The position numbers and the translations under genes were made by a program. From an uncultured Acidobacteriaceae bacterium (GTDB lineage Bacteria; Acidobacteriota; Terriglobia; Terriglobales; Acidobacteriaceae): a stretch of DNA of 64,000 nt. The notes beneath the pieces are model-generated. The model did no database searches. It was not told the DNA's origin and saw only the letters and a list, made by a program, of their open reading frames with translations. Position 1 is the first letter of the stretch; each line of letters begins with the position of its first letter. Location: NCBI GenBank assembly GCA_903849645.1, contig CAINJJ010000017.1, positions 1-64,000 of the forward strand, written 5' to 3'. This document shows positions 32,865 through 40,711 of this stretch, piece after piece.

Positions 32865-33020
32865 TCCGCCTTCAGTCCTGCACACCCTTGGGGGGCGGCG
32901 GACGGGGATGTTGAAAGCTAATGCGGCTGCAGTGGATGCGCTGGCTCGGTCAAGGAGTTCGGCACGGTTGCCGGGTCTTGAGGAGGGCCCCCACCCACGG
33001 GGTTGTTGCAGCCCTGTCTT
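32865..33020 (-). promoter_or_regulatory. NAD+-I (nadA-motif) riboswitch, two domains, upstream of nadA
   Basis: On the minus strand the first domain reads AGGGC, then UGCAACAACCCCGU, then GGGUGGGG, then GCCCU, with AGGGC and GCCCU pairing. This is close to the CAACAACCCCGUAGGU core that I know for the nadA motif. A second, shorter domain begins UUUCAACAUCCCCGUCCGCC. Its UCCGCC (32902-32897) can pair with GGCGGA (32870-32865), which overlaps the nadA ribosome-binding site, so ligand-stabilised folding would hide the start. The identification rests on remembered consensus and gene context. Confidence 0.8.
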
Positions 33021-33259
33021 TCTTTTAGATGCGGAAGAGGCGAATAAGGTGAAAAAAATGCCCGCCTGCCCCGCAGCCATTGGGCAATAGTGTAACAAAG
33101 GCTTAACACGGCGCCCAAGACTTTTGTGGCCGGGGGCGCGGCGGCACAGACCGGACGGGTGGTTTCGGGACGAACGGGGAGGCTGGCAAGTTGGGGAAAT
33201 GGAGGCCTGCGCGGCAAAGCATTGTGAGGGCCGCGCATGGGCAGGTATCATTAGCCTTC
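33021..33259. other. Divergent spacer nadA / tat operon, no gene seen
   Basis: This is the upstream half of the 400-base divergent region. It contains AT-richer sequence near 33040-33110 that should include the nadA promoter, but I cannot place a confident -35/-10 pair. Confidence 0.4.
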
Positions 33260-33904
33260 ATGGTCACTCCGCCGCCAATTCAAGTTGCCAGCCTGGGCAT
33301 GGCTGATTCGCTGATTCTGATGGTCATGGCGCTGGTGGTCTTCGGGCCACGGCGCCTGCCGCAGATCGGCCGCCAGATCGGCAAGCTCATGTACGAGTTC
33401 CGCAAGGCCTCGAACGACTTCAAATATCAAATGGAAGAGGAACTCCGCAACTCCGAGCAGGCAGACCAGCGCAAGCAGGAAGAGGAGCGGTTGCGCAGGC
33501 TGGCGACTCCCGCTCTGCCGGCCTCTGCCGATGCGCCCGCGGCGATCCAGGAGAGTGTGCCGGACGGCCAGTTCCCCGCCCCAAGCCCCTATCCCGGTGA
33601 AGAGGTCTATCCTCCGGTTCAGGCGGAAGAAACGCCGGCCGAGGGAAGCCTGACCGTGCAGCCGCCCTCGACAGGCGAACTGGTTCCGGCGGCAAGGCCG
33701 GGCAGCCAGACGGCGGAGCCCGAGACTGCCCTGCTCGATGGGCGAGGCGAAGACGGCCCCACAGCCAGCGATGAAGCCTATGCGGAAGAAGAGATGAGAA
33801 ACCGCATGAAGGCCCTGGAGGCGGAAGCCGCCCAGCCCGCGGCTCAGACGGAACCCGCCCCAACAGAATCCACTCCCTCGGAACCGGTGAAGACCAATGG
33901 TTGA
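33260..33904 (+). CDS. Twin-arginine translocase subunit TatA/TatB
   Basis: A 214-residue Tat protein with the family N-terminus: a short membrane helix (ADSLILMVMALVVFG), the hinge FGPRRLPQIGRQIGK, and an amphipathic helix. A long acidic, proline-rich tail follows. The start at ATG 33260 is chosen because residues ...ASLGMADS... before the helix match the SLG-type lead of TatA proteins; ATG 33299 is an alternative. The tail length (about 150 residues) is more like TatB. tatC overlaps its end by eight bases. No separate second TatA is seen nearby. Confidence 0.88.
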   Translation: MVTPPPIQVASLGMADSLILMVMALVVFGPRRLPQIGRQIGKLMYEFRKASNDFKYQMEEELRNSEQADQRKQEEERLRRLATPALPASADAPAAIQESVPDGQFPAPSPYPGEEVYPPVQAEETPAEGSLTVQPPSTGELVPAARPGSQTAEPETALLDGRGEDGPTASDEAYAEEEMRNRMKALEAEAAQPAAQTEPAPTESTPSEPVKTNG

Positions 33905-34700
33905 TGCGACAGACGCGATCGGCAAGGCGCGCGAGGCAGTGACGCATCGCGCGGAGTTGCCCGGCATGAGCCTGATGGAGCACCTCGACGAGTTGCGCAA
34001 GCGCATCGTGCGAGCGGCCATCTTCCTGTTCCTGGGCTTCATCGTGGCTTATGTCTTCCACGAGAAGCTCTACGGCATCGTCCAGGCGCCTTTGGACAAC
34101 CTGCACATCAAGCTCAACTACACGCACCCCATGGATCCGCTGAACCTCTACCTGCAGGTTTCGCTGATCGGCGGCGCCATTCTGGCTTCGCCCTTCATCC
34201 TCTACCAGGTGTGGCTGTTCATTGCGCCAGGGCTCTATCAAAAAGAGCGGCGGTTCGTCATTCCCTTCATGGCGGCGACCGTGGGCCTGTTCCTCGGCGG
34301 CGCTTCGTTCGGCTACTTCTACGTGCTGCCGGGAGCGCTCAAGATCCTGATTGTGGACTTCGGCAGCAAGTTTTCGCCGGTCGTCACCATCGAGGAGTAC
34401 ACGGGCTTCTTCCTCTCGGTGATTCTCGGCCTCGGCATCAGCTTCGAGATGCCCGTGCTGATCTTCTTCCTGGCCATGTTCGGGATTGTCAGCCCGCGCT
34501 TCCTGTGGAAGAACATCCGCTACGCAATCCTCGCCGTGTTTCTGGTGGCGGCCATCATCACGCCCAGCCCTGATCCGTGGACCATGTGCATCTACGCGAT
34601 TCCCATGATGGCGCTTTACATGATCGGCATCGGAGTCGCCTGGTGGGTGCATCCCGAGCGGCGCAGGGAGAAGGAAGCCAAAAAAGAGGCTGCCAAGTGA
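33897..34700 (+). CDS. tatC: Sec-independent protein translocase subunit TatC
   Basis: A 267-residue, six-helix receptor for twin-arginine signal peptides. The N-terminal motif MSLMEHLDELRKRIVRAA is diagnostic, and the later segments QVWLFIAPGLYQKERRFVIP and GISFEMPVLIFFLAMFGIV are typical. It overlaps the TatA/B gene by eight bases and its TGA overlaps the GTG of the next gene, so the three genes are translationally coupled. Confidence 0.96.
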   Translation: MVDATDAIGKAREAVTHRAELPGMSLMEHLDELRKRIVRAAIFLFLGFIVAYVFHEKLYGIVQAPLDNLHIKLNYTHPMDPLNLYLQVSLIGGAILASPFILYQVWLFIAPGLYQKERRFVIPFMAATVGLFLGGASFGYFYVLPGALKILIVDFGSKFSPVVTIEEYTGFFLSVILGLGISFEMPVLIFFLAMFGIVSPRFLWKNIRYAILAVFLVAAIITPSPDPWTMCIYAIPMMALYMIGIGVAWWVHPERRREKEAKKEAAK

Positions 34701-35626
34701 GGACAGCGCGGCCCTGGCAACTGATGCTGGCGACAGCGCTGCTCCTGGCCGCTCTGCAGATCGCTTCCCCATCCGCAGCCCCCGCGCAGAGTCACTTCAA
34801 TGGGGCCAGGGCGCTGGAGTACACGCGGCAGTTTGTGGCCATCGGGCCGCGCTGGCCCACCAGCCAGGGCCACGCGCAGGCCGAGGCGTTCCTGCGCAGC
34901 CACCTCCAGCACGACCAGCTTGAAGAAGACGCGTTCACCGCAAACACGCCGATTGGCCCCGTGGCCATGCGCAACTTCATCGTGCGCTTCCCCGGCAAAA
35001 AAGACGGCGTTATCGTGCTGGCCACCCACTACGAGACCAACTACTGGCTCAAGAACATCAACTTCGTGGGCGCCAACGACGGCGGCTCCACCACCGGCCT
35101 CCTGCTGGCCATCGCGGACGACCTGCGTACTGCCACCGCCAACGGCAAAAAGCTCGACGGCTACTCGGTCTGGCTCCTGTTTGACGACGGCGAAGAGGCC
35201 ATCCAGAGCTGGTCGAGGTCGGACTCGACCTATGGCACCCGCCACCTTGCCGCCCGCTGGGGCAAGGACGGAACCCTGGGCAAAATCAAGGCGTTTATCC
35301 TCGCCGACATGATCGGCGACAAGGACCTCGACATCCAGCGCGAGACGCGCGCGGCCGGCTGGCTGGTGGACCTGGTGCGCCAGGCAGCGAAAAAGTTCGG
35401 GGACGAGAAATACTTCTTCAAAACCGACCAGGAGATCGAGGACGACTTTCTCCCGTTCTTTGACCGCGGCGTGCCCACCATCGACCTGATCGACATCGAC
35501 TATGGCCCGCCCGGAGACAGCTACCACCACACCGCCAAGGACACCCTGGACAAGATCAGCGCGCACAGCCTGACGGTCGACGGCGATGTCTTCATGGAGA
35601 CCATCCGGCTCATCGGGCTGCGCTGA
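34697..35626 (+). CDS. Exported M28-fold protein resembling glutaminyl-peptide cyclotransferase
   Basis: A 309-residue protein with a signal peptide (PWQLMLATALLLAALQIASP ... APAQ) and an M28 zinc-hydrolase fold. The segments LATHYET, FVGANDGGSTTGLLLAI, LLFDDGEEAIQSWSRSDSTY and GTRHLAA, and SYHHTAKDTLDK, hold the His, Asp, Glu, Asp and His metal or catalytic positions. The block DGEEAxxxWSxxDSxYGxRHLA is very like animal-type glutaminyl cyclase, which turns N-terminal Gln into pyroglutamate. An aminopeptidase role is the alternative. GTG 34697 overlaps the tatC stop (GTGA). Confidence 0.82.
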   Translation: MRTARPWQLMLATALLLAALQIASPSAAPAQSHFNGARALEYTRQFVAIGPRWPTSQGHAQAEAFLRSHLQHDQLEEDAFTANTPIGPVAMRNFIVRFPGKKDGVIVLATHYETNYWLKNINFVGANDGGSTTGLLLAIADDLRTATANGKKLDGYSVWLLFDDGEEAIQSWSRSDSTYGTRHLAARWGKDGTLGKIKAFILADMIGDKDLDIQRETRAAGWLVDLVRQAAKKFGDEKYFFKTDQEIEDDFLPFFDRGVPTIDLIDIDYGPPGDSYHHTAKDTLDKISAHSLTVDGDVFMETIRLIGLR

Positions 35627-35740
35627 TCGAATGGCTGTGCGCCATTTCAACCGGACCCAGCCTCACCCAATCCATCCGGCACTTCGTTCCCGGCATCTTC
35701 CCCAGCCATTCGTGGATTTGCAGGCGAGCGGCGGCAGGAA

Positions 35741-36166
35741 TCATTGGAGACCGCTGGAGTTGAGGAAAGCGGCATAGAGCTTGTCGGAGTCTTCAATGTG
35801 ATCGGCGAGCCAGGACTTGAGAAAGTTCAGCGCCTCCAGGGAGAGCACGTCAAAGGCGCCCTGGTGGTAGCGGGCCTGGATGTCAAGGACAAGTTTCGAG
35901 AGTGTCTGGTGCTGCTGGCGATGCGCCGTTGCGCCGGGATAGCCAGTCAGCGCAAATAGCTCCTCCTCGCGGCCAAAGTGCGATGTTGTGTAGTCCACCA
36001 GTTTGTCGAGGATGCCCCCCAGGCGTCCCGTCCCGGAGCCTGCGGTAATCGCGTCATGCAAGCTGTTCAACAGGTCAATGAGGTGCCGATGGTCCTGATC
36101 GAGTCCGCTGACGCCGACGCTCATCTCCGGAGTCCAGCAGGCAAATGGCGTTTTGACTGAGTTCAT
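35741..36166 (-). CDS. Bacteriohemerythrin
   Basis: A 141-residue single-domain hemerythrin with a four-helix bundle binding a di-iron centre. The ligand pattern is complete: H26 (GLDQDHRHL), H63 and E67 (HFGREEE), H82 and H86 (AHRQQH), H123 and D128 (HIEDSD). Likely roles are O2 binding, sensing or delivery, or NO-related chemistry. It is a single gene; the 170-base region upstream (36167-36336) shows nothing I can assign. Confidence 0.94.
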   Translation of the reverse strand: MNSVKTPFACWTPEMSVGVSGLDQDHRHLIDLLNSLHDAITAGSGTGRLGGILDKLVDYTTSHFGREEELFALTGYPGATAHRQQHQTLSKLVLDIQARYHQGAFDVLSLEALNFLKSWLADHIEDSDKLYAAFLNSSGLQ

Positions 36167-36336
36167 GCAGCTATCCCTTTCTTGCTCTGCTTTCGGGAAC
36201 TTGGGCCCACAGGCTGCTCATGTCGTGGCTCCCAGCCTGAGCGCAGGGCCGGGCAGAGGGGCCCGCTCCCTGCCGGTCCAGGAGAGACTATCGGCAGGCG
36301 CGCGGCAAGGATGAGCGACAGGGCTTGTGACTATTT

Positions 36337-38340
36337 TCAGCCGAGGACGGGCAGGCCGGCTTCAAACTCCTCGTTGAGCCACCGGGAGAAGGCTGCGAAC
36401 TCCTCCTCGCGGCCGAGGAAGGCGCGGACCATGGCGCGGCCGGGCTTGGAGCCGCCCTGCTCCAGAACCTCGGTGCGGTAGCGCGCGCCTGCGTCGCATC
36501 CCAGCAGGTCCTCGGGGTCAAACTGGGCAAAGAAGTCCAGCGCGATGACCTTGTCGAAGGCGTAGGTGTAGTAGTTCGACGAGTACCCCGTAAGGTGGCC
36601 GAAGCTGGCATACATGCGGTTGCCTTCGAGCCAGGTCCAGGGCTGCAGCCCTTCGTAAAGCCGCTTTGTCGTGGCGTCCAGGTCGAGGGCGGCGGGATTC
36701 TGGTCGTGCAGGTCAAGCGACAGGGTGGTGTAGTAGAGCTGCGACCGGACCCAGTCGGCCCGGCCGAAGGCCCCCGCGAGCTTCATCTTGCGAATCGTCT
36801 CCACAGGCAGCACTTCGCCGGTCTGGTAGTGCTTCGCAAACGACTGCAGAAGGCTCTCATCGCGGAAAAACTCCTCCAGCATCTGCGAAGGAACCTCAAT
36901 GAAGTCCCCCTCCGTGGCAAAGCCGGACAGACCAGCCCACTCCGTCTGCCCGCCCAGGATGGCGTGCATCAGGTGGCCGAACTCGTGGAAGTACGTCACC
37001 ACGTCGGAGTACTGGAGAAGCCCCGGATCTTCTCCGTCGCCTCCGGGGAAGTTGCAGATCAGCGCGGCCTCGGGCATGGCGCCGTCGCGCACGCCAATGA
37101 CGATGGGGGCGGCGGAGAACCACTTGTCCTTGCCTTCGCGGGGATGCATGTCGAGGTAGAAGCGGCCCACCATGCGCCCGCCCTCAAAGACCTCGAAGAC
37201 CGAGACGGCAGGGTGCCACGCCGGGGCGGCGGAGGGGCGGAACTCGATCTTGAAGAGGCGGGCGGCGGTCTGGAGCACACCGGCCTCGACCTGCGCATAG
37301 GGGAAGTAGGGGCGGACAGACTGCGAGTCGAAGCTGAAGGCGGACCGCCGGAACTGCTCGTACCAGAAGGCGCGGCTGGTAATGTCGATGGCCTGAAGCG
37401 CCGGGTTGCGCCGCCGGGCGAAGTCGAGGATGAGCTCGTGCTCGCGGAGCGCGCCCTCGCGGCTGGCTTCATCGAGCTTGGCCAGGAAGGTGCGAACGTT
37501 GGCGGCCGAGCCCATCATCTGGTCGGCGGTGGCAAAATCAGCCCAGCTGCGGAAGCCGAGAACCGTCGCAATCTCCTGCCGGGTCGTCAGCAGGTCGAGC
37601 AGAATCTGCTGGTTGGCGGGGTAGGCGCGGGTGTTGTAAGCCAGGAACATCCGTTCGCGCAGGGCTGCGCTCGCGGCAAAGGTCATCACCGGCTGCATGT
37701 CGGGCTGGTCGGTCGAGAGCGTAACCTTGCCTTCGGCGTCGACCGGATGGCGGTCGAGATAGTCAGCGGGCAGACCGTCCAGCTCAGCGACCGTGGCCTC
37801 GATCGTCTTGCCGCCCTCCTGGATGTTGCGGCTGAACTCGAGCGAAAGCCTCGTGGCCTTCTCATGCAGCGCCTGGATCCGCTGGCGGGTGGCCTGGTCC
37901 TTGTCCACGCCGGCGAGGCGGTAGCCCAGCAGCGTGCGCTCGACGTAGTGGCGGGTGGCGGGGCTTGCGCCTTCCAGATCCATGGCGGCCAGGGCCTCGT
38001 AAACGGCGCGGTTGAGGCTCAGGGCGCTGCCTGCCATGGCGATGCGCTGGGCTTCCTCCTGGGCCTGGTCGCGGACACCCTTGTCGGCGGCAACGGAGTT
38101 CAGCACGCCGGCCTGGGCTCCGGCCAGCCCGAGATGCTGGATGGCTTCGTCGTAGAGCCGGAGAGAGTTCGCAGGCGTCCTGGAGCCCTCGACAGCGAGC
38201 AGGGCCGCCAGAGCCGCCTCATGGGCAGCGAGGCGCGCGGAGACCCAGGCGGCAAGAGCCCCGGCGGATTGCGCGCCACCGGCCTCCCAGGCGTGCAAAT
38301 CAGGGCTTGAGGCGGCGAGGGCGACGGTTTCAACTGGCAT
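36337..38340 (-). CDS. M3 family oligopeptidase (oligopeptidase A / Dcp-like)
   Basis: A 667-residue cytoplasmic zinc peptidase that degrades short peptides. The active site FHEFGHLMHAILGG carries HEFGH, and the third ligand Glu lies in the downstream helix with EVPSQMLEEFFRDE. Also typical are FATADQMMGSAANVRTFL and the C-terminal YTYAFDKVIALDFFAQF. ATG 38340 follows GGAGGA; a TTG three codons earlier is possible. There is no signal peptide. It is divergent from the aro fusion gene. Confidence 0.95.
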   Translation of the reverse strand: MPVETVALAASSPDLHAWEAGGAQSAGALAAWVSARLAAHEAALAALLAVEGSRTPANSLRLYDEAIQHLGLAGAQAGVLNSVAADKGVRDQAQEEAQRIAMAGSALSLNRAVYEALAAMDLEGASPATRHYVERTLLGYRLAGVDKDQATRQRIQALHEKATRLSLEFSRNIQEGGKTIEATVAELDGLPADYLDRHPVDAEGKVTLSTDQPDMQPVMTFAASAALRERMFLAYNTRAYPANQQILLDLLTTRQEIATVLGFRSWADFATADQMMGSAANVRTFLAKLDEASREGALREHELILDFARRRNPALQAIDITSRAFWYEQFRRSAFSFDSQSVRPYFPYAQVEAGVLQTAARLFKIEFRPSAAPAWHPAVSVFEVFEGGRMVGRFYLDMHPREGKDKWFSAAPIVIGVRDGAMPEAALICNFPGGDGEDPGLLQYSDVVTYFHEFGHLMHAILGGQTEWAGLSGFATEGDFIEVPSQMLEEFFRDESLLQSFAKHYQTGEVLPVETIRKMKLAGAFGRADWVRSQLYYTTLSLDLHDQNPAALDLDATTKRLYEGLQPWTWLEGNRMYASFGHLTGYSSNYYTYAFDKVIALDFFAQFDPEDLLGCDAGARYRTEVLEQGGSKPGRAMVRAFLGREEEFAAFSRWLNEEFEAGLPVLG

Positions 38341-38473
38341 GATGGGCAAAATCCTCCGAACTTCCAGATTGCCACATCCGGGCGGGCTTGGGCTTGCGGC
38401 GGGCGAATCTGCGGCGGCAAGAATGCCGGTTGCATCTGCGCCCTAAGCCCATTAAGATGCGTCAATTGACTGC

Positions 38474-40045
38474 ATGACCAAATCAGACTCCAGCCCCGGC
38501 ACTTCCTCTCCCGCCCTCTTCGCTCCCCGCCTGCGCGTGGGAAAGCTGTGTGTGGCCATTCAGGCCGATTCCCCGGCGGAGCTGCTGGAGCGGGCGGAGG
38601 CGGCGCTGGCCGACTCCAAGTTTCTGGAGCTGCGTCTGGACTCGCTGCCCAAACCGGCGGCTGCCCTGCCGCTGGTCAGCGAATTTCTCGCCGGCCGCCG
38701 TGAAGTCACGGTCATCGCCACCTGCCGGCGCAAGCAGCATGGCGGCGCCTTCGAGGGCGCCCTCACGGCGGAGCTGGAGATTCTGAGCCTGGCCACACAG
38801 GCAGGCTGCCAGATTGTGGACCTGGAGGTAGAGAGCGCCGAGGAGGCCAAACCATCGCAGTTGGAGAAGTTCCGGGCCGGGCTCGCCGCCTCAGGAGCGG
38901 CGCTGCTGGTCAGCTTTCACGACTTTACGCACACGCAGGGTCTTGAAGAAGCGGCCGCCCGGATTGAGGCCTTTCACCCGGATTTTGTGAAGGTGGTTTC
39001 CACGGCGCGCTCGCTGGCTGACAACCTGGCCGTCCTCAAGCTGATTGAGGAGCGTTCGCTCGCCTCACAGGTCGTCGGCATCGCCATGGGCGAAGAGGGG
39101 CTGGTGAGCCGCGTGCTCGGGCCGCGGGCGGGGGCGGCGTTTACCTTTGCCTCCTCGGGCGGCGGGGTGGAGACGGCGCCGGGCCAGGTGACGGCGCATA
39201 CCCTCCGGGATCTTTACCATGTGGAACAGCTGGACCAGGCGACGCGCATCCTGGGGGTGGCGGGCAACCCCATCACCCACTCGCTTTCGCCGCTGATGCA
39301 GAACACAGCCTTCCGCCGGGAGGCGGTCAACGCCGTGCTGCTGCCGCTCAAGGTCAGGTCGCTGGACGACCTGCTGGCCCTGGTCCGCGGCCTGCCGCTG
39401 GCGGGCGTTGCGGTCACCATGCCGCTCAAGAAGGAGGTTCTCCCCCACCTGGCCAACATGGACCCCCTGACCAGCCGCATCGGCGCATGCAACACGCTGC
39501 GGGTGGGCGCGGACGGCAAGATTGTGGGCTTCAATACCGATGTGGCCGGGGTCGTGCGGCCCCTCGAAAAGCGGCTGAAGCTGAAGGGCGCGCGGGTGGC
39601 GATCCTGGGCGCGGGCGGAGCCGCACGGGCGGCGGTGTTTGGACTGGTGGCGGAGGGGGCGGAGGTCTTTGTCGTCAACCGCACCCATGAGAACGCGGTA
39701 GCTCTGGCCAAAGAGGCCAAAGCCAAAGCGCTGAAGCACGAGCAGTTTGCCCGCCAGGAGTTTGACGCCCTGATCAACTCCACCCCCTGCGGGATGAAGG
39801 GGTCAAAGCTGGCCATGCCCATTGCCGAGAACGAACTGCACGCAAGACTGGTCTTCGACATGGTCTACAACCCCCTGGAGACGCCGCTGCTCAAGCTGGC
39901 GCGGGAGCGGGGTCTCGAGGTGATTACCGGGCTTGAGATGTTCGTGCAGCAGGGGGCGCGCCAGTTCGAGATCTGGACCGGCAAGCCAGCGCCAGAGGCG
40001 GAGATGCACCGGGTGGTCGAGCTCGAACTGCGGCGGCGGGGGTGA
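38474..40045 (+). CDS. Fused 3-dehydroquinate dehydratase (type I) / shikimate dehydrogenase
   Basis: A 523-residue bifunctional enzyme for two consecutive shikimate-pathway steps. Residues about 20-235 are type I dehydroquinase (LELRLDSLPK, VTVIATCRRK, the Schiff-base lysine in HPDFVKVVSTA, GEEGLVSRVLGPRAGAAFTF). Residues about 255-523 are AroE (GVAGNPITHSLSPLMQNTAF, GVAVTMPLKKEVLP, GACNTLR, AILGAGGAARAAVFGL, NSTPCGMKG, TGLEMFVQQGARQFEIWTGK). The order matches the plant DHQ-SDH enzyme. Such fusions are rarer in bacteria. It is a single gene. Confidence 0.95.
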   Translation: MTKSDSSPGTSSPALFAPRLRVGKLCVAIQADSPAELLERAEAALADSKFLELRLDSLPKPAAALPLVSEFLAGRREVTVIATCRRKQHGGAFEGALTAELEILSLATQAGCQIVDLEVESAEEAKPSQLEKFRAGLAASGAALLVSFHDFTHTQGLEEAAARIEAFHPDFVKVVSTARSLADNLAVLKLIEERSLASQVVGIAMGEEGLVSRVLGPRAGAAFTFASSGGGVETAPGQVTAHTLRDLYHVEQLDQATRILGVAGNPITHSLSPLMQNTAFRREAVNAVLLPLKVRSLDDLLALVRGLPLAGVAVTMPLKKEVLPHLANMDPLTSRIGACNTLRVGADGKIVGFNTDVAGVVRPLEKRLKLKGARVAILGAGGAARAAVFGLVAEGAEVFVVNRTHENAVALAKEAKAKALKHEQFARQEFDALINSTPCGMKGSKLAMPIAENELHARLVFDMVYNPLETPLLKLARERGLEVITGLEMFVQQGARQFEIWTGKPAPEAEMHRVVELELRRRG

Positions 40046-40093
40046 GGTGAAGTTTATCCCCGTACTGAGCCCGACCCCGCCGCTCCTCGCAGA

Positions 40094-40121
40094 TTGACTT
40101 TAATCAAACGGTATATACAAT
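40094..40121 (+). promoter_or_regulatory. Promoter of the brnTA-like locus
   Basis: TTGACT (40094-40099) and TACAAT (40116-40121) are spaced by 16 bases. The palindrome GTATATAC (40111-40118) overlaps the -10, and TTGA/TCAA arms flank the -35, either of which could serve as an operator. The expected RNA start is near 40128, almost on top of the toxin reading frame. Confidence 0.65.
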
Positions 40122-40133
40122 AAACTACTTGGA

Positions 40134-40403
40134 ATCACGTACGATCCCGCGAGGAATGACGGCAATATCCGGGAGCGCGGCCTATCCTTCGAACGAGCGG
40201 CGGATTTCGACTTCGAGACCGCGCTTTTTGCAGACTATACCCGCAACGGCGAGATGCGTCGCATTGCTGTGGGATATCTGGACAAGCGGCTTCATCTGCC
40301 CTGCTGCATCCCGCAACCGCAGGGGATTCGCGTCATCAGTTTTCGCAAGACCAACAAGAGGGAGGCCAGGCTCTATGACAGACCGCAAACCATTGATGAG
40401 TGA
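40134..40403 (+). CDS. brnT: BrnT-family RNase toxin reading frame lacking a normal start codon
   Basis: Frame 40134-40403 reads ITYDPARNDGNIRERGLSFE, RAADFDFETALFADYTRNGE and RRIAVGYLDKRLHL, ending RVISFRKTNKREARLYDR. This is clearly BrnT, with catalytic-type residues of the family present. It has no ATG, GTG or TTG in frame before the conserved N-terminus; an in-frame TAA lies upstream near 40100. A TTG at 40129 is one base out of frame. Adding a single A (TTG GAA ATC ACG) would give MEITYDP, the expected start. So either a one-base deletion inactivated the toxin, a rare start such as ATC or ATA is used, or there is a sequence error. Confidence 0.75.
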   Translation: MTYDPARNDGNIRERGLSFERAADFDFETALFADYTRNGEMRRIAVGYLDKRLHLPCCIPQPQGIRVISFRKTNKREARLYDRPQTIDE

Positions 40404-40683
40404 GGACGGAGAGGTCAGGGAACTCACAGCCGCGGATGTTGCCCTCTTCAAGCCGTTCAGCGCACTCCCCAAAGCCGAGCAAAGTGTGCTTTTATCGGTT
40501 CGCAAGCGTGGGCCGCAGAAGAACCCGAAGAAGGTTCCCATCTCGATTCGGCTGTCTCCCGATGTGGCGGACGGACTGCGGGCTACCGGCAGTGGTTGGC
40601 AGACCCGCGCGGACGAAGCGCTCAGATCATGGCTGGTCGAGAGGGAGAAGATCCAGCCCATCCGCCCCACGCAAAGCCGTTAG
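40375..40683 (+). CDS. brnA: BrnA-family antitoxin
   Basis: A 102-residue antitoxin starting at ATG 40375 with GGGAGG upstream, overlapping the BrnT frame by 29 bases. It has the BrnA signatures MSEDGEVRELTAADVALFKP and the ribbon-helix-helix segment KKVPISIRLSPDVADGLRAT with GSGWQTRADEALRSWL. It neutralises BrnT and represses the promoter in known systems. An intact antitoxin beside a possibly broken toxin is consistent with toxin decay. Confidence 0.9.
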   Translation: MTDRKPLMSEDGEVRELTAADVALFKPFSALPKAEQSVLLSVRKRGPQKNPKKVPISIRLSPDVADGLRATGSGWQTRADEALRSWLVEREKIQPIRPTQSR

Positions 40684-40711
40684 TCATTCCGATTCAAATT
40701 CGCAACCGGAC

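Noticed and set aside
40129..40683. A 184-codon TTG-started frame giving BrnA a long N-terminal extension
   Set aside because: The extra part is BrnT sequence read in the wrong frame; BrnA has its own ATG and a good ribosome site at 40375.
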